38,973 bases of DNA, taken from NCBI GenBank assembly GCA_012744375.1, contig JAAYCD010000054.1, positions 1-38,973 of the forward strand. The letters run 5' to 3'. This stretch comes from Erysipelotrichaceae bacterium (lineage in GTDB: Bacteria; Bacillota_I; Bacilli_A; RFN20; CAG-826). A model generated the notes under the pieces. It saw only the letters and a list, made by a program, of their open reading frames with translations, was not told the origin of the DNA and did no database searches. The position numbers and the translations under genes were made by a program. Within the stretch, counting starts at the first letter, position 1. Every line of letters starts with the position of its first letter. Shown piece after piece: positions 23,930 to 32,495 of this stretch.

Positions 23930-23956
23930 TACTAAAAGTATATTTTACTTTTGGTA
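23930..23956. promoter_or_regulatory. Inverted repeat over the NYN gene promoter
   Basis: TACTAAAAGTA (23930-23940) and TACTTTTGGTA (23946-23956) are 11-base arms with one mismatch. The minus-strand TATACT (23937-23942) lies inside, with a weak TTTTAA 17 bases upstream of it. The repeat ends about 20 bases before the start codon. A dimeric repressor site, or an mRNA 5' hairpin, is likely. Confidence 0.5.
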
Positions 23957-24136
23957 GGATTAAAATCATTTTTGCCTGAAAGGGTTGTTCCGTTGATTAT
24001 TTTTATTGTAATAAGCAATATTTATACCCAATTATCAAAGTTTCGACTTCCAACTTATATATGCTATCTTTGAATATATTGCTTTTTTACAAATTCAATT
24101 GCTTGTCTTTAAGGTAACAAATCACTGACTTAGTTA

Positions 24137-24164
24137 TTGACCAAAATAGTCAGTATGATATTAT
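24137..24164 (+). promoter_or_regulatory. Promoter with TetR-type operator, leaderless start
   Basis: TTGACC (24137-24142), a 16-base spacer and TATTAT (24159-24164). The -10 ends 6 bases before the TetR ATG, so transcription would begin at or next to the A of the ATG. No SD is present. An inverted repeat TGAC-N7-GTCA (24138-24152) overlaps the -35 and suits binding of the TetR product. Confidence 0.65.
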
Positions 24165-24170
24165 AAGTGC

Positions 24171-24791
24171 ATGAAACAATTTGTTAACTTTGAAAAATTG
24201 CCGGAAGAAAAGAAGATAAAAATAATCAACGCCGGGCTTGAACTATTTAGTCAATATGGTTATGACCAGACACCTACTGACTTAATCGTAAAAAAAGCCC
24301 AAATATCAAAAGGAGCATTATTCCTATATTTCGAAAACAAAGAAAATTTTTTTATATATCTTTTTGATTACGCTTCTAAGAAATTGATTAATGAGGTTAA
24401 TCCAAATCCCCCTCAAATCAACATGGATATTTTTGATTACTTGCCTTATGTTACAAAACAAAAAATAGACTTATTATCTAAGTGTCCTTATCTCATGAAT
24501 TTTGTAATGAAAGCCTATGAACAAAACTACCAATTATTAAAAGATAAAGGCGGTATTGATTTTTTTGAAAACTATCAAAAGCAAGCTAGTTTCATCTATG
24601 ACAAAATTGATTTTACCACTCTTAAAGAAGATATTTTCAAAGAGAGATTTCTTTCTTGGGTAACAATGATATCGCAGGGCTTTGTCCAAACCTATATCCA
24701 ATTTCCTAGTCAAATTCACGACAAATTAATCAATGATTTATATGCACTTTTTGATCAATTAAAGAAAAGCTTTAGAAAGGAAAAATTGTGA
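24171..24791 (+). CDS. TetR-family transcriptional regulator
   Basis: A 206-residue regulator. The N-terminal HTH is typical: EKKIKIINAGLELFSQYGYDQTPTDLIVKKAQISKGALFLYFENKENF (about residues 13-60 taken together). The C-terminal ligand domain is variable, giving no ligand clue. The start is firm because family proteins commonly open with this F-x-x-LPEEK segment. It is followed at GTGA by an ABC ATPase and then a permease, so it probably controls this exporter and itself through the TGAC-N7-GTCA site. The transcript appears leaderless. Confidence 0.92.
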   Translation: MKQFVNFEKLPEEKKIKIINAGLELFSQYGYDQTPTDLIVKKAQISKGALFLYFENKENFFIYLFDYASKKLINEVNPNPPQINMDIFDYLPYVTKQKIDLLSKCPYLMNFVMKAYEQNYQLLKDKGGIDFFENYQKQASFIYDKIDFTTLKEDIFKERFLSWVTMISQGFVQTYIQFPSQIHDKLINDLYALFDQLKKSFRKEKL

Positions 24792-25656
24792 TTATAGCCA
24801 AAGGATTAACTAAAGACTATGGCAATGGCAGAGGAATTTTTGATGTCAGTTTCCAAGTGGCTGCTGGCAGCTGCGTCGGTTTTTAGGCCCAAATGGAGCT
24901 GGGAAAACCACTACCATTCGACACTTGATGGGTTTTATTCAATATTATGACGGCGAGGTTTCCATTAAAGGATTAAACTGCAAAACCGACCAAGTGAAAA
25001 TTCAACGTTTTTTGGGCTATTTGCCTGGAGAAATTAACTTTTTTGATGATATGCGTGGTAATGAACTTATCGGCCTAATTGCCAAGATGCAGGGATTGAA
25101 ATCTTTGGATTATTCCAAAACACTTTTGCAGTACTTTGAATTAAATCCGAATATGAAAATCAAAAGAATGAGCAAAGGGATGAAACAAAAGTTGGCCATT
25201 GTTATAGCTTTTATGGGTGACCCAGATATTTTTATCATGGACGAACCCTCTAGTGGATTAGATCCTTTGATGCAACAAAAGTTAGTTAATCTCATATTAG
25301 AACATAAAAAACGTGGCAAAACTTTCTTTCTCTCTTCCCATAGTTTTGAAGAAGTAGAAAAAACGTGTGATCGCATATTAATGATTAGGGAAGGCAGAAT
25401 AATTAATGATAGCCACGTCGAGACATTAAAGAAAGAACAACTTAGGAAATATGAGGTGGTATTTGCTAAGCGTGAGGATGCTGAGCGTTTTGCTAAACAA
25501 AATGGTGGCTTAATTAATAAAGATTGTTTCGTCACCGTCGAAGTATTAGATTCATTTAGTTCTTTGCTTGCCCAACTGAAAGATTTCGAAATTATTGATA
25601 TTAGTAAGAAGAATCTGAATTTAGAAGAAATATTCATGAAATATTATGGTGATTAG
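24788..25656 (+). pseudogene. ABC transporter ATPase, frameshifted before Walker A
   Basis: A GTG start (24788) overlaps the TetR stop (GTGA) and has AAAGGA before it. The first 32 codons read as a normal ABC N-terminus ending GSCVGF, then TAG at 24884-24886. Shifting by -1 inside a run of five T (24880-24884) restores LGPNGAGKTTTIRHLMGF and the rest: signature MSKGMKQK, Walker B IFIMDEPSSGLDP, and H-loop SSHSFEEVEKTCD. The remainder is intact for about 257 codons, so decay is recent, or a sequencing error or U-run slippage is involved. The permease follows directly and is intact. Confidence 0.85.
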
Positions 25657-25657
25657 T

Positions 25658-26464
25658 ATGATTAATTTGACGTTATATAAAAAAGAAATGAAGCAAAACA
25701 TGCTCATTTTTCTCATTTTTGTTAGTTTGACTATTTTGTATGGAGTGATTGTTTCAGCACTCTTTGATCCTGTCGCAGAAGGGTTGGGTTGGATGCAAAT
25801 TATGCAAGAAACATATCCCGAGATGCTCGATTTTATCGGTTTTAATGTTGCCCAGTTTAACGACTATCAGTATTTTGTTTCTGGTTATCTCTATGGAATG
25901 CTATTTATACTTTTTGGATTAATCTATATCAACATATTATCAAACAGGCTAATATACCGCTATCTTGATCGTGGTTCAATTGTTTTGCTATTAGCAACAC
26001 CAAACTCACGAACAAAAATAATAATCACACAAATCAAAGTTTTGGGCACCTATATTTTTGCTTTAACCATGTCGATGTTTTTAATTACAGGTGGCTTTGG
26101 AGCAATATTCAACCCAGCGTATGTTGATTTTGGAAAATTATTTTACCTCAACATATCATTCTGCATTATGCTCACCTTTATTTGCTCGGTCATGGTGCTG
26201 TGTCATTGTCTATTTGAAGGAAAGTTGGCTCAAGGATTGGGTATTGGTTTACCAATTATCTTTTTCTTCATGCGACTTGTCAGCAACTTAGGAGACAACT
26301 ATGAAATTGCATCCTATTTTACCCCCTTTAGCTTATTTAATCCGATGTTATGTATAAATTATGATGCTCTATCATTTGTATATAACGGAATATTAATCGC
26401 TCTATCTATTGTGCTTTTTGGTTTTACCTTATTTGGTTTCAACAAAAGAGATTTATCGATTTAG
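25658..26464 (+). CDS. ABC-2-type transporter permease
   Basis: A permease of about 268 residues with six membrane segments (near residues 13-35, 65-90, 115-140, 150-172, 180-200 and 240-262 of the product). It resembles ABC-2 permeases of multidrug or antibiotic exporters. An ATG at 25646 is also in frame but overlaps the ATPase end; the ATG at 25658 has GGTGA 5 bases upstream and begins one base after the ATPase stop, so I prefer it. It completes the TetR-ATPase-permease operon. Confidence 0.85.
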   Translation: MINLTLYKKEMKQNMLIFLIFVSLTILYGVIVSALFDPVAEGLGWMQIMQETYPEMLDFIGFNVAQFNDYQYFVSGYLYGMLFILFGLIYINILSNRLIYRYLDRGSIVLLLATPNSRTKIIITQIKVLGTYIFALTMSMFLITGGFGAIFNPAYVDFGKLFYLNISFCIMLTFICSVMVLCHCLFEGKLAQGLGIGLPIIFFFMRLVSNLGDNYEIASYFTPFSLFNPMLCINYDALSFVYNGILIALSIVLFGFTLFGFNKRDLSI

Positions 26465-26478
26465 ATTATACATATATA

Positions 26479-26510
26479 AAAATAATGGCAAACGCCATTA
26501 TTTTTTATTA
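26479..26510. terminator. Bidirectional terminator
   Basis: AATAATGGC (26482-26490), loop AAAC, GCCATTATT (26495-26503) with extra A-T pairs, then T-runs on both strands. It ends the TetR/ABC operon on the plus strand and the tRNA cluster on the minus strand. Confidence 0.9.
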
Positions 26511-26517
26511 TTTAATT

Positions 26518-26590
26518 GGAGCACGCGACGGGAATCGAACCCGCACGATTAGCTTGGGAAGCTAAAGTTCTACCACTAAACTACGCGTGC
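26518..26590 (-). tRNA. tRNA-Gly (anticodon CCC)
   Basis: A 73-base cloverleaf with encoded CCA. The acceptor GCACGCG pairs perfectly with CGCGTGC. The anticodon stem TTAGC/GCTAA encloses TTCCCAA (anticodon CCC, codon GGG). It is the second tRNA-Gly in the window. A terminator hairpin lies directly upstream, between it and tRNA-Val. Confidence 0.95.
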
Positions 26591-26596
26591 TTTTAG

Positions 26597-26617
26597 TAAA
26601 AAAGCCCTTGACGGGCT
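26597..26617 (-). terminator. Intrinsic-terminator-like hairpin inside the tRNA cluster
   Basis: On the minus strand AGCCC-GTCAA-GGGCT is followed by six T. It sits between tRNA-Val and tRNA-Gly(CCC), ending 6 bases before the latter's 5' end. No promoter is visible in the remaining space, so tRNA-Gly(CCC) would depend on read-through. Confidence 0.7.
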
Positions 26618-26629
26618 ATTTAACTTTTT

Positions 26630-26705
26630 TGGTGGGTACTGACGGGATCGAACCGCCGACCTTCTGTACGTCAAACAGATGCTCTCCCAGCTGAGCTAAA
26701 TACCC
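26630..26705 (-). tRNA. tRNA-Val (anticodon GAC)
   Basis: A 76-base cloverleaf with encoded CCA. The acceptor GGGTATT pairs with AGTACCC (one T-G). The anticodon stem TCTGT/ACAGA encloses TTGACGT (anticodon GAC, codons GTC and GTT). It lies 3 bases after tRNA-Thr. Confidence 0.95.
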
Positions 26706-26708
26706 TTC

Positions 26709-26785
26709 TGGTGCCGACTACAGGAATTGAACCTGCAACCTACTGATTACGATTCAGTTGCTCTACCAGGTTGCGCTAAGTCGGC
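26709..26785 (-). tRNA. tRNA-Thr (anticodon CGT)
   Basis: A 77-base cloverleaf with encoded CCA. The acceptor GCCGACT pairs perfectly with AGTCGGC. The anticodon stem ACTGA/TCAGT encloses ATCGTAA (anticodon CGT, codon ACG). It is first in the three-tRNA unit. Confidence 0.94.
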
Positions 26786-26834
26786 AACTGATGTCGTTAC
26801 ACAAAGATTAGGCTTGCTTACTTCGTGCTTAATT

Positions 26835-26862
26835 ATTATACGAAATACAAAAATAATGTCAA
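26835..26862 (-). promoter_or_regulatory. Consensus promoter of the Thr-Val-Gly tRNA cluster
   Basis: On the minus strand a perfect TTGACA (26857-26862), a 16-base spacer and a perfect TATAAT (26835-26840), about 50 bases before tRNA-Thr. It is the strongest promoter in the window by consensus match. Confidence 0.9.
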
Positions 26863-26901
26863 AGTTTTTTCGATTAAGTTTTTGGGAAATTTAATGGCTT
26901 T

Positions 26902-27783
26902 TTATTTTTTATATAGTGCCTTAATGTAATCGATAAAATTTTCTTCAATTACTGATAGTTTGTGACCCTTCCTCCAGACGAAAAGATATTCAACCGAAGT
27001 GTCGTCTCCAGCGATGTCTTTGGATATAATTGAACTATTCAAAATATAACTTGTTTTTGGGAAAATACTCACGCCAACATTACGACCCGCAAGTGCGGCG
27101 GCGTCTAAATAATTATCCATCTCACAAACAATATTTGGTTCGGTATGAATTTTTCTAAACCATTTACTAATTTGGTCAATAAACGCTTTCCTACTTGGAA
27201 CAATTAGTGCCTCATTTTTCAAAGAGTTTATATCAACTATATCGCCTTCAAGTTTAGCCAAAGGATGATCGACATTCATAAATGCAACGAGTTTTTCTTC
27301 GCCAACTTTAATTGCATTCAGCAAAATTTCATCAAAAGGGGCTGTAATAACCGCTAAGGAAATCAAGCCACCGCGCATTTTTTCGATTAAATCATCACTA
27401 TTTCCATCGATAACACGGAAGCGAACATAAGGATATTCTTTCATCGATTCACTAATCCAAGTGGCCGCAATATCTGGCGCCATTCCCTCGACTAAGCCAA
27501 TAGAAATCGTTCCTCTTAAACCGTGATTCATATTAAAAATTTCACTCTTGGTTTGATCGACCAAACCGAGAATATCTTTACTTTTTAAGTAAAGGAAATT
27601 TCCTTCCTCCGTTAACTTCAAACGTCTTTTGCCTCTTATAAATAGCTTGACGCCAAGCTCCTCTTCTAGGTTTTTAATTTGGTTACTCAAAGGGGGCTGG
27701 GACATCATTAAAATTTTACTGGCCCGAGTGATGTTAAGTTCTTCTGCGACAACAACGAAATAAGACAGAGTTTTTAAATCCAT
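26902..27783 (-). CDS. LysR-family transcriptional regulator
   Basis: A 293-residue LysR-type regulator with an N-terminal winged HTH (about 1-60; ELNITRASKILMMSQPPLSN then IKNLEEELG) and a periplasmic-binding-like effector domain (about 90-290). It is divergent from the pyrG-guaA-glnA-glmS operon, the classical layout for a LysR regulator and its target. A GltC-like role sensing nitrogen or glutamate status is inferred from context only. Its extended -10 (TGGTATACT) ends 11 bases from the ATG and there is no SD, so its mRNA would have almost no leader. Confidence 0.88.
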   Translation of the reverse strand: MDLKTLSYFVVVAEELNITRASKILMMSQPPLSNQIKNLEEELGVKLFIRGKRRLKLTEEGNFLYLKSKDILGLVDQTKSEIFNMNHGLRGTISIGLVEGMAPDIAATWISESMKEYPYVRFRVIDGNSDDLIEKMRGGLISLAVITAPFDEILLNAIKVGEEKLVAFMNVDHPLAKLEGDIVDINSLKNEALIVPSRKAFIDQISKWFRKIHTEPNIVCEMDNYLDAAALAGRNVGVSIFPKTSYILNSSIISKDIAGDDTSVEYLFVWRKGHKLSVIEENFIDYIKALYKK

Positions 27784-27794
27784 AATTTATAATT

Positions 27795-27805
27795 AGTATA
27801 CCATA
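27795..27805 (-). promoter_or_regulatory. Extended -10 promoter of the LysR gene
   Basis: On the minus strand TATGG-TATACT matches the extended -10 pattern (TRTGN before the hexamer). There is no good -35. The start point would be about 5 bases before the LysR ATG. Confidence 0.5.
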
Positions 27806-27815
27806 CGAAAAAAAT

Positions 27816-27834
27816 ATAATAACTATAATTTTAT
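27816..27834. promoter_or_regulatory. Possible LysR box ahead of the glutamine operon
   Basis: ATAA-N11-TTAT (27816-27834) fits the T-N11-A dyad of LysR regulators. It sits between the divergent LysR gene and the leader ORF, overlapping TATAAT sequences. The region is very AT-rich, so chance matches are possible. Confidence 0.35.
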
Positions 27835-27900
27835 ATGTATTTTTAATAATTAATAAATTTTTTTATGATGAAAGAAATTATTATCCAGGAGGTCTTTTCA

Positions 27901-28011
27901 ATGGAAAGAATGGTTTACATGGTTTCTAGAACAAAAGACCTTATTAGCGATTCGAACCTTTATGTTCTAGCAGGTAATGTTTTCTTTACATTATCAAGGG
28001 AGGCTTTATGA
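27901..28011 (+). CDS. 36-codon leader ORF overlapping pyrG
   Basis: A strong AGGAGGT (27887-27893) lies 7 bases before an ATG that opens a 36-residue frame (begins [20 protein letters not shown], ends TLSREAL). Its TGA overlaps the pyrG ATG as ATGA, and the pyrG SD (AGGGAGG) lies inside it. This is the arrangement of a translated leader coupled to the next gene. The peptide has no run of a single amino acid and no obvious transmembrane segment. I do not recognise it. Confidence 0.6.
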   Translation: MERMVYMVSRTKDLISDSNLYVLAGNVFFTLSREAL

Positions 28012-29606
28012 AGTATATCTTTGTCACTGGTGGAGTAGTTTCTGGCTTAGGGAAGGGTATTTGCGCCGCTTCGTTAGCGCGTTTACTCAAGCTTAGAGGC
28101 TACCGCGTTCAAAATCAAAAGTTTGATCCATACTTAAATGTTGATCCGGGAACGATGAACCCATTTCAACATGGTGAAGTTTTTGTCACCAGTGATGGAG
28201 CGGAAACGGATTTGGACCTTGGTCATTATGAGCGGTTTACCGACGAGTCGCTCGATGCCTCCAATTCCGTTTCTAGCGGCAAAATCTATTGGAATGTTGT
28301 CACAAAAGAAAGACGTGGGGAGTACCTAGGTAAAACCGTTCAGATTATTCCGCACGTCATTAACGAAATAAAGAATTTTATATACACAAACGACAAGAAA
28401 AATCTCGATATTGCGATTTGCGAAATCGGTGGCACCGTTGGTGATATTGAAAGTCAACCTTTCTTAGAAACCATTCGCCAAGTTGCCAGAGAAAAAGGAC
28501 GCAACAATGTCTTGTTCATTCATGTCCCATTAATCGTTGAAATTCCAGGAAGCGGTGAACTAAAAACTAAACCAGTGCAACGTTCGGTTAAAGAATTACA
28601 GTCTGCTGGAATTCAGCCAGACATTTTAGTGTGTCGCACTTCAAGAAGATTAAATAGCAAACTCAAAGAAAAAATTTCATTATTTTGCAACGTTGAAAAA
28701 GAATGTGTTTTTGAAAACATTACTGCTTCAACAATTTACGAAGTCCCGTTATTGCTTAACGAACAAGGTTTAGTTGCTCAAGTCTTAAAAAAACTATCTT
28801 TAGAAGACAATGAGATTCCAAATCTTGATAATTGGATTGCGATGGTAAAGAAAATCAAAAATGCGAACCAAAAAGTTAGTATCGCTTTAGTTGGTAAATA
28901 TGTTGAACTTCATGATGCTTATTTATCAGTTGAGGAATCTTTATTTCATGCCGCGAGTAGCTTAGATACAATTTGCGATATTAAATGGATTGATTCAGAA
29001 GAAGTGAATAGTGAAAACGTCGATTGTATGATTGGCGATGTTGATGGAGTTATTATTCCTGGCGGATTCGGCATCAGAGGTATTGAAGGCATGATTGAAG
29101 TTGCGCGTTATGCAAGAGTACACAATGTCCCATGCTTTGGCATATGCTTAGGTATGCAAATAATGACGATTGAATATGCTCGTCATGTTTTGAATTTCGT
29201 CGATGCAAACTCCACTGAATTTAACGAAAATACTCCTTATCCAGTTATCGACTTACTGCACGAGCAAAAAAATATCGAAGATAAAGGAGCAACCATGCGC
29301 TTAGGCTCTTATCCTTGTCGCATTGAAGAAGGAACGCTTGCACATCGCTTATATAAAACTACAGAGATTATTGAAAGACATCGCCACCGTTATGAATTCA
29401 ATAATACCTATCTCGAAGATTTTGAAAAGTCAGGTTTGATATTAAGTGGTTCATTTACGAGGGGAAAACTCGTTGAAATTATCGAACTACCAACGAATAA
29501 CTACCACATCGCCTGCCAATTCCATCCAGAATTCAAAAGTCGCCCAGATCGTCCACATCCCTTGTTTGTTGGCTTAATCGAAGCGTCTTTAAAAAGGAGA
29601 AAATAA
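28008..29606 (+). CDS. pyrG: CTP synthase
   Basis: A 532-residue enzyme making CTP from UTP, ATP and glutamine. The synthetase domain (about 1-265) opens [16 protein letters not shown] (family GVVSSLGKG, here one Ser to Gly), followed by [20 protein letters not shown]. The class I glutaminase domain (about 285-530) has nucleophile motif GICLGMQ (about 380) and the His-Glu pair in FHPEFKSRP. It is the first large gene of the operon, translationally coupled to the 36-codon leader by ATGA, and is followed after 3 bases by guaA. Confidence 0.97.
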   Translation: MKYIFVTGGVVSGLGKGICAASLARLLKLRGYRVQNQKFDPYLNVDPGTMNPFQHGEVFVTSDGAETDLDLGHYERFTDESLDASNSVSSGKIYWNVVTKERRGEYLGKTVQIIPHVINEIKNFIYTNDKKNLDIAICEIGGTVGDIESQPFLETIRQVAREKGRNNVLFIHVPLIVEIPGSGELKTKPVQRSVKELQSAGIQPDILVCRTSRRLNSKLKEKISLFCNVEKECVFENITASTIYEVPLLLNEQGLVAQVLKKLSLEDNEIPNLDNWIAMVKKIKNANQKVSIALVGKYVELHDAYLSVEESLFHAASSLDTICDIKWIDSEEVNSENVDCMIGDVDGVIIPGGFGIRGIEGMIEVARYARVHNVPCFGICLGMQIMTIEYARHVLNFVDANSTEFNENTPYPVIDLLHEQKNIEDKGATMRLGSYPCRIEEGTLAHRLYKTTEIIERHRHRYEFNNTYLEDFEKSGLILSGSFTRGKLVEIIELPTNNYHIACQFHPEFKSRPDRPHPLFVGLIEASLKRRK

Positions 29607-29609
29607 ATA

Positions 29610-31148
29610 ATGAATCAAACTGTCATCATTTTAGATTTTGGAGCGCAATATGCCGAAGTAATTGCGCGCAAAGTTAGAGAATGTAATGTCTATTGTGAGG
29701 TATTATCGTGGCGAACACCACTAGAAACCATTATTGCGAAAAAGCCAATCGGTATTATACTTTCTGGTGGTCCTAATAGTGTTTACGCCACAGATGCCCC
29801 CACTATTTCAAAACAAATATTTGATTTAAATATTCCGGTTTTAGGTATTTGCTATGGCATGCAATTAATGATGCAACTATTAGGAGGCAAAGTAATTCCT
29901 GCTCAAGACAATTTGTCGCGTGAATATGGAAAAACAATTACTAATTTTCGCAATCAATGTTTACTGTTTAAAGGTTTGCCCGCAAAAAGTGTCACTTGGA
30001 TGAGTCACGGTGATGTTGTTGAAGCTATTCCTAATAGTTTTAAAGTTTCGGCTTATACTTCGCGCTGTCCATATGCTGGAGTATACGATGAAGTGCGTCA
30101 TTTTTATGGTATGCAGTTTCATCCAGAAGTAGAACATACAAAACATGGAAAAGAAATGATTCGAAAGTTCTTGCTTGATATTTGTCACGCAACAGGTGAC
30201 TGGTCAATGAAGGACTTTTTAGTTACTACAGTAGAACGATTAAAAATGGAAATTGGTGAAGAGCGCGTTTTACTCGCCCTTTCAGGTGGCGTAGATTCCA
30301 CTGTTGCTGCGGTCGTTTTGTCAAAAGCCATTAAAGAGCGTTTGATTTGTATTTATATTAACCATGGTTTAATGCGCAAAAATGAAACTGAAGAAATTAA
30401 AGAGCGATATAAGCAACTTAATCTCAATGTTCACTATGTCGATGCATCTAAGGAGTTCTTGAAAGCTTTAGCAGGTGTTGAAGAACCAGAGCAAAAAAGA
30501 CGTATCATCGGCAATATGTTTATCGAATCATTTGTTGGCAAAGCCAAAGAATTTGGTGGCGTTTCATACTTAGCGCAAGGCACTATATATCCTGACGTTA
30601 TCGAGTCTGGCTCTATCAATGGAAATTTGATTAAGAGCCACCACAATGTTGGTGGTTTGCCTAGTAAAATGCCGTTTAAAAGAATTATTGAGCCACTCGC
30701 TATATTATTTAAAGACGAGGTGCGCAAACTAGGACTTGAGCTTGGTTTACACGAAGATTTTGTTTATCGACAACCTTTTCCAGGTCCAGGCTTGGCGGTT
30801 CGCATTATCGGCGCTATTACCGAAGAAAAAATTGCTATTGTTCAAGAAGCAGACGCCATCTTGCGTGAAGTCATTAAAAAAAGGCACTGGAATATGAAAA
30901 TATCGCAACACTTTGCAGTATTGAGCAACATGAAGAGCGTCGGCGTAATGGGCGATAGTCGTTCGTATCATTACACTATTGCTATTCGCGCAGTGTCTAC
31001 TAGTGACTTTATGACGGCAAATTATGTTAAACTGCCATACAGCATTCTAGATGAGATTTCCAGACGAATCGTTAACGAAGTAAGAAATGTTAATCGCGTC
31101 GTATATGACATTACATCCAAACCACCGGCCACGATTGAATATGAATAG
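29610..31148 (+). CDS. guaA: GMP synthase (glutamine-hydrolysing)
   Basis: A 512-residue enzyme converting XMP to GMP with ATP and glutamine. The N-terminal class I glutaminase has Cys81 in GICYGMQ and the catalytic His-Glu in QFHPEVEHT. The ATP pyrophosphatase domain carries the PP-loop LSGGVDST (about 225-232). The C-terminal dimerisation domain ends with TSKPPATIEYE (the usual ending is -PPGTIEWE). AAAGGAG precedes the ATG. It sits between pyrG (3 bases) and glnA (11 bases). Confidence 0.97.
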   Translation: MNQTVIILDFGAQYAEVIARKVRECNVYCEVLSWRTPLETIIAKKPIGIILSGGPNSVYATDAPTISKQIFDLNIPVLGICYGMQLMMQLLGGKVIPAQDNLSREYGKTITNFRNQCLLFKGLPAKSVTWMSHGDVVEAIPNSFKVSAYTSRCPYAGVYDEVRHFYGMQFHPEVEHTKHGKEMIRKFLLDICHATGDWSMKDFLVTTVERLKMEIGEERVLLALSGGVDSTVAAVVLSKAIKERLICIYINHGLMRKNETEEIKERYKQLNLNVHYVDASKEFLKALAGVEEPEQKRRIIGNMFIESFVGKAKEFGGVSYLAQGTIYPDVIESGSINGNLIKSHHNVGGLPSKMPFKRIIEPLAILFKDEVRKLGLELGLHEDFVYRQPFPGPGLAVRIIGAITEEKIAIVQEADAILREVIKKRHWNMKISQHFAVLSNMKSVGVMGDSRSYHYTIAIRAVSTSDFMTANYVKLPYSILDEISRRIVNEVRNVNRVVYDITSKPPATIEYE

Positions 31149-31159
31149 GAGTCAAATTT

Positions 31160-32494
31160 ATGACCAAAGAACAAATTAAAAATATAATCGCTGAGAAAAA
31201 TATCTCTTATATTAGAATGCAATTCACCGACATGCTCGGAGATATTAAAGCGGTTGAAATACCAATCAAGAAACTTGATGATGCATTAGATAATAAAATC
31301 ATGTTTGATGGTTCATCCATCGAAGGATTTGTGCGCATTAAAGAAGCAGATATGTATTTGCACCCAGATATCGATACCTTTTTGGTTTTACCTTTTGAAA
31401 ATGGCAAGTTCGGCGGTGTAGCCCGTTTCATATGTGACGTTTATACTCCTGACGGTAAACCTTTTGAAGGAGATCCACGCTATATCTTAAAAAGACAAAT
31501 TAAGAAGATGAATACAATGGGTATTGACACGTTGTGTGTTGGTTTTGAACCAGAATTTTATCTATTTAAAATAAACTCAGATGGTTCGATTTCAAATACC
31601 CCTACTGATAAAGCCAGCTATTTTGATTTATCCCCGTTCGCTGGTGGCGACGATATTAGAAGAGAAATCGCTTTAACTTTAGAAGAAATGGGTTTCGAAA
31701 TTCAGGCTTCTCATCACGAGGTTGGGCCTTCACAAAATGAAATTACTTTCAAATTCAGCGATGTCTTAAGTGCTTGTGATAAAGTTCTCACTTTTAAACA
31801 AGTCGTTAAAGTAATCGTAAAAAATCATAACTATTTAGCTTCCTTTATGCCTAAACCAATTAATAAACAAGCTGGTAATGGTATGCATACCAACTGCTCT
31901 TTATATGACAACGTTAAGGGCAACTTGTTCTATGATCCAAAAGAAAGCATGGAATTATCAATGCTTTGTAAAAAATGGATTACAGGTATAATTAGACACA
32001 CTAGAGAATTTGCCGCTTTAACTAATCCGATTGTTAATTCTTATAAGCGTTTGGTCAGTGGTTATGAGGCACCAATTTACGCTTGTTGGAGCGACGCTAA
32101 TCGCAGTTCATTAATTAGAATTCCTGCCATTCGTGGAGCCGCCACTAGAACCGAATTAAGAAATGTTGATCCTTGTGCTAATCCATATCTCGCTTTAGCG
32201 GGCATCTTGGCTGCTGGCCTTGACGGAATTGCTAATGTTAAAGATAATGAAATCATCTCTCCAGTTAAAGATAATTTATTTGAATTGAGCGATGACGAGA
32301 TTGACGCAAAAGGAATTACTCGCCTTCCGGAAACTTTATATTCAGCCATTAAAGAATTAAAAGAAAGTGCGTTAATGAAAGAAACACTTGGAAAACATTT
32401 GTTTAACAAATATATTGAAGCCAAAGAGAAAGAATGGAAAGAGTATCACACTACGGTCAGTGAATACGAACTTGCCAAATATTTAGGTAGATAA
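31160..32494 (+). CDS. glnA: Glutamine synthetase, type I
   Basis: A 444-residue GSI that makes glutamine from glutamate, ammonia and ATP. Family blocks are MFDGSSIEGFVRIKEADMYL (about 50-69), FEPEFYLF, the metal-binding HHEVGPSQNEI, MPKPINKQAGNGMHTNCSL and the late RIPAIRGAATRTELRNVDP. Its length matches the short Bacillus-type GSI-alpha, which is feedback-inhibited rather than adenylylated; no adenylylation-loop Tyr motif is evident. Its presence among three glutamine-using enzymes is the notable point. An AGGAG site precedes the ATG. glmS starts one base after its stop. Confidence 0.97.
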   Translation: MTKEQIKNIIAEKNISYIRMQFTDMLGDIKAVEIPIKKLDDALDNKIMFDGSSIEGFVRIKEADMYLHPDIDTFLVLPFENGKFGGVARFICDVYTPDGKPFEGDPRYILKRQIKKMNTMGIDTLCVGFEPEFYLFKINSDGSISNTPTDKASYFDLSPFAGGDDIRREIALTLEEMGFEIQASHHEVGPSQNEITFKFSDVLSACDKVLTFKQVVKVIVKNHNYLASFMPKPINKQAGNGMHTNCSLYDNVKGNLFYDPKESMELSMLCKKWITGIIRHTREFAALTNPIVNSYKRLVSGYEAPIYACWSDANRSSLIRIPAIRGAATRTELRNVDPCANPYLALAGILAAGLDGIANVKDNEIISPVKDNLFELSDDEIDAKGITRLPETLYSAIKELKESALMKETLGKHLFNKYIEAKEKEWKEYHTTVSEYELAKYLGR

Positions 32495-32495
32495 C

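Noticed and set aside
25110-25637. 175-codon minus-strand ORF
   Set aside because: It is antisense to the ABC ATPase, which has clear motifs in the plus frame; the minus product matches nothing and is a shadow.
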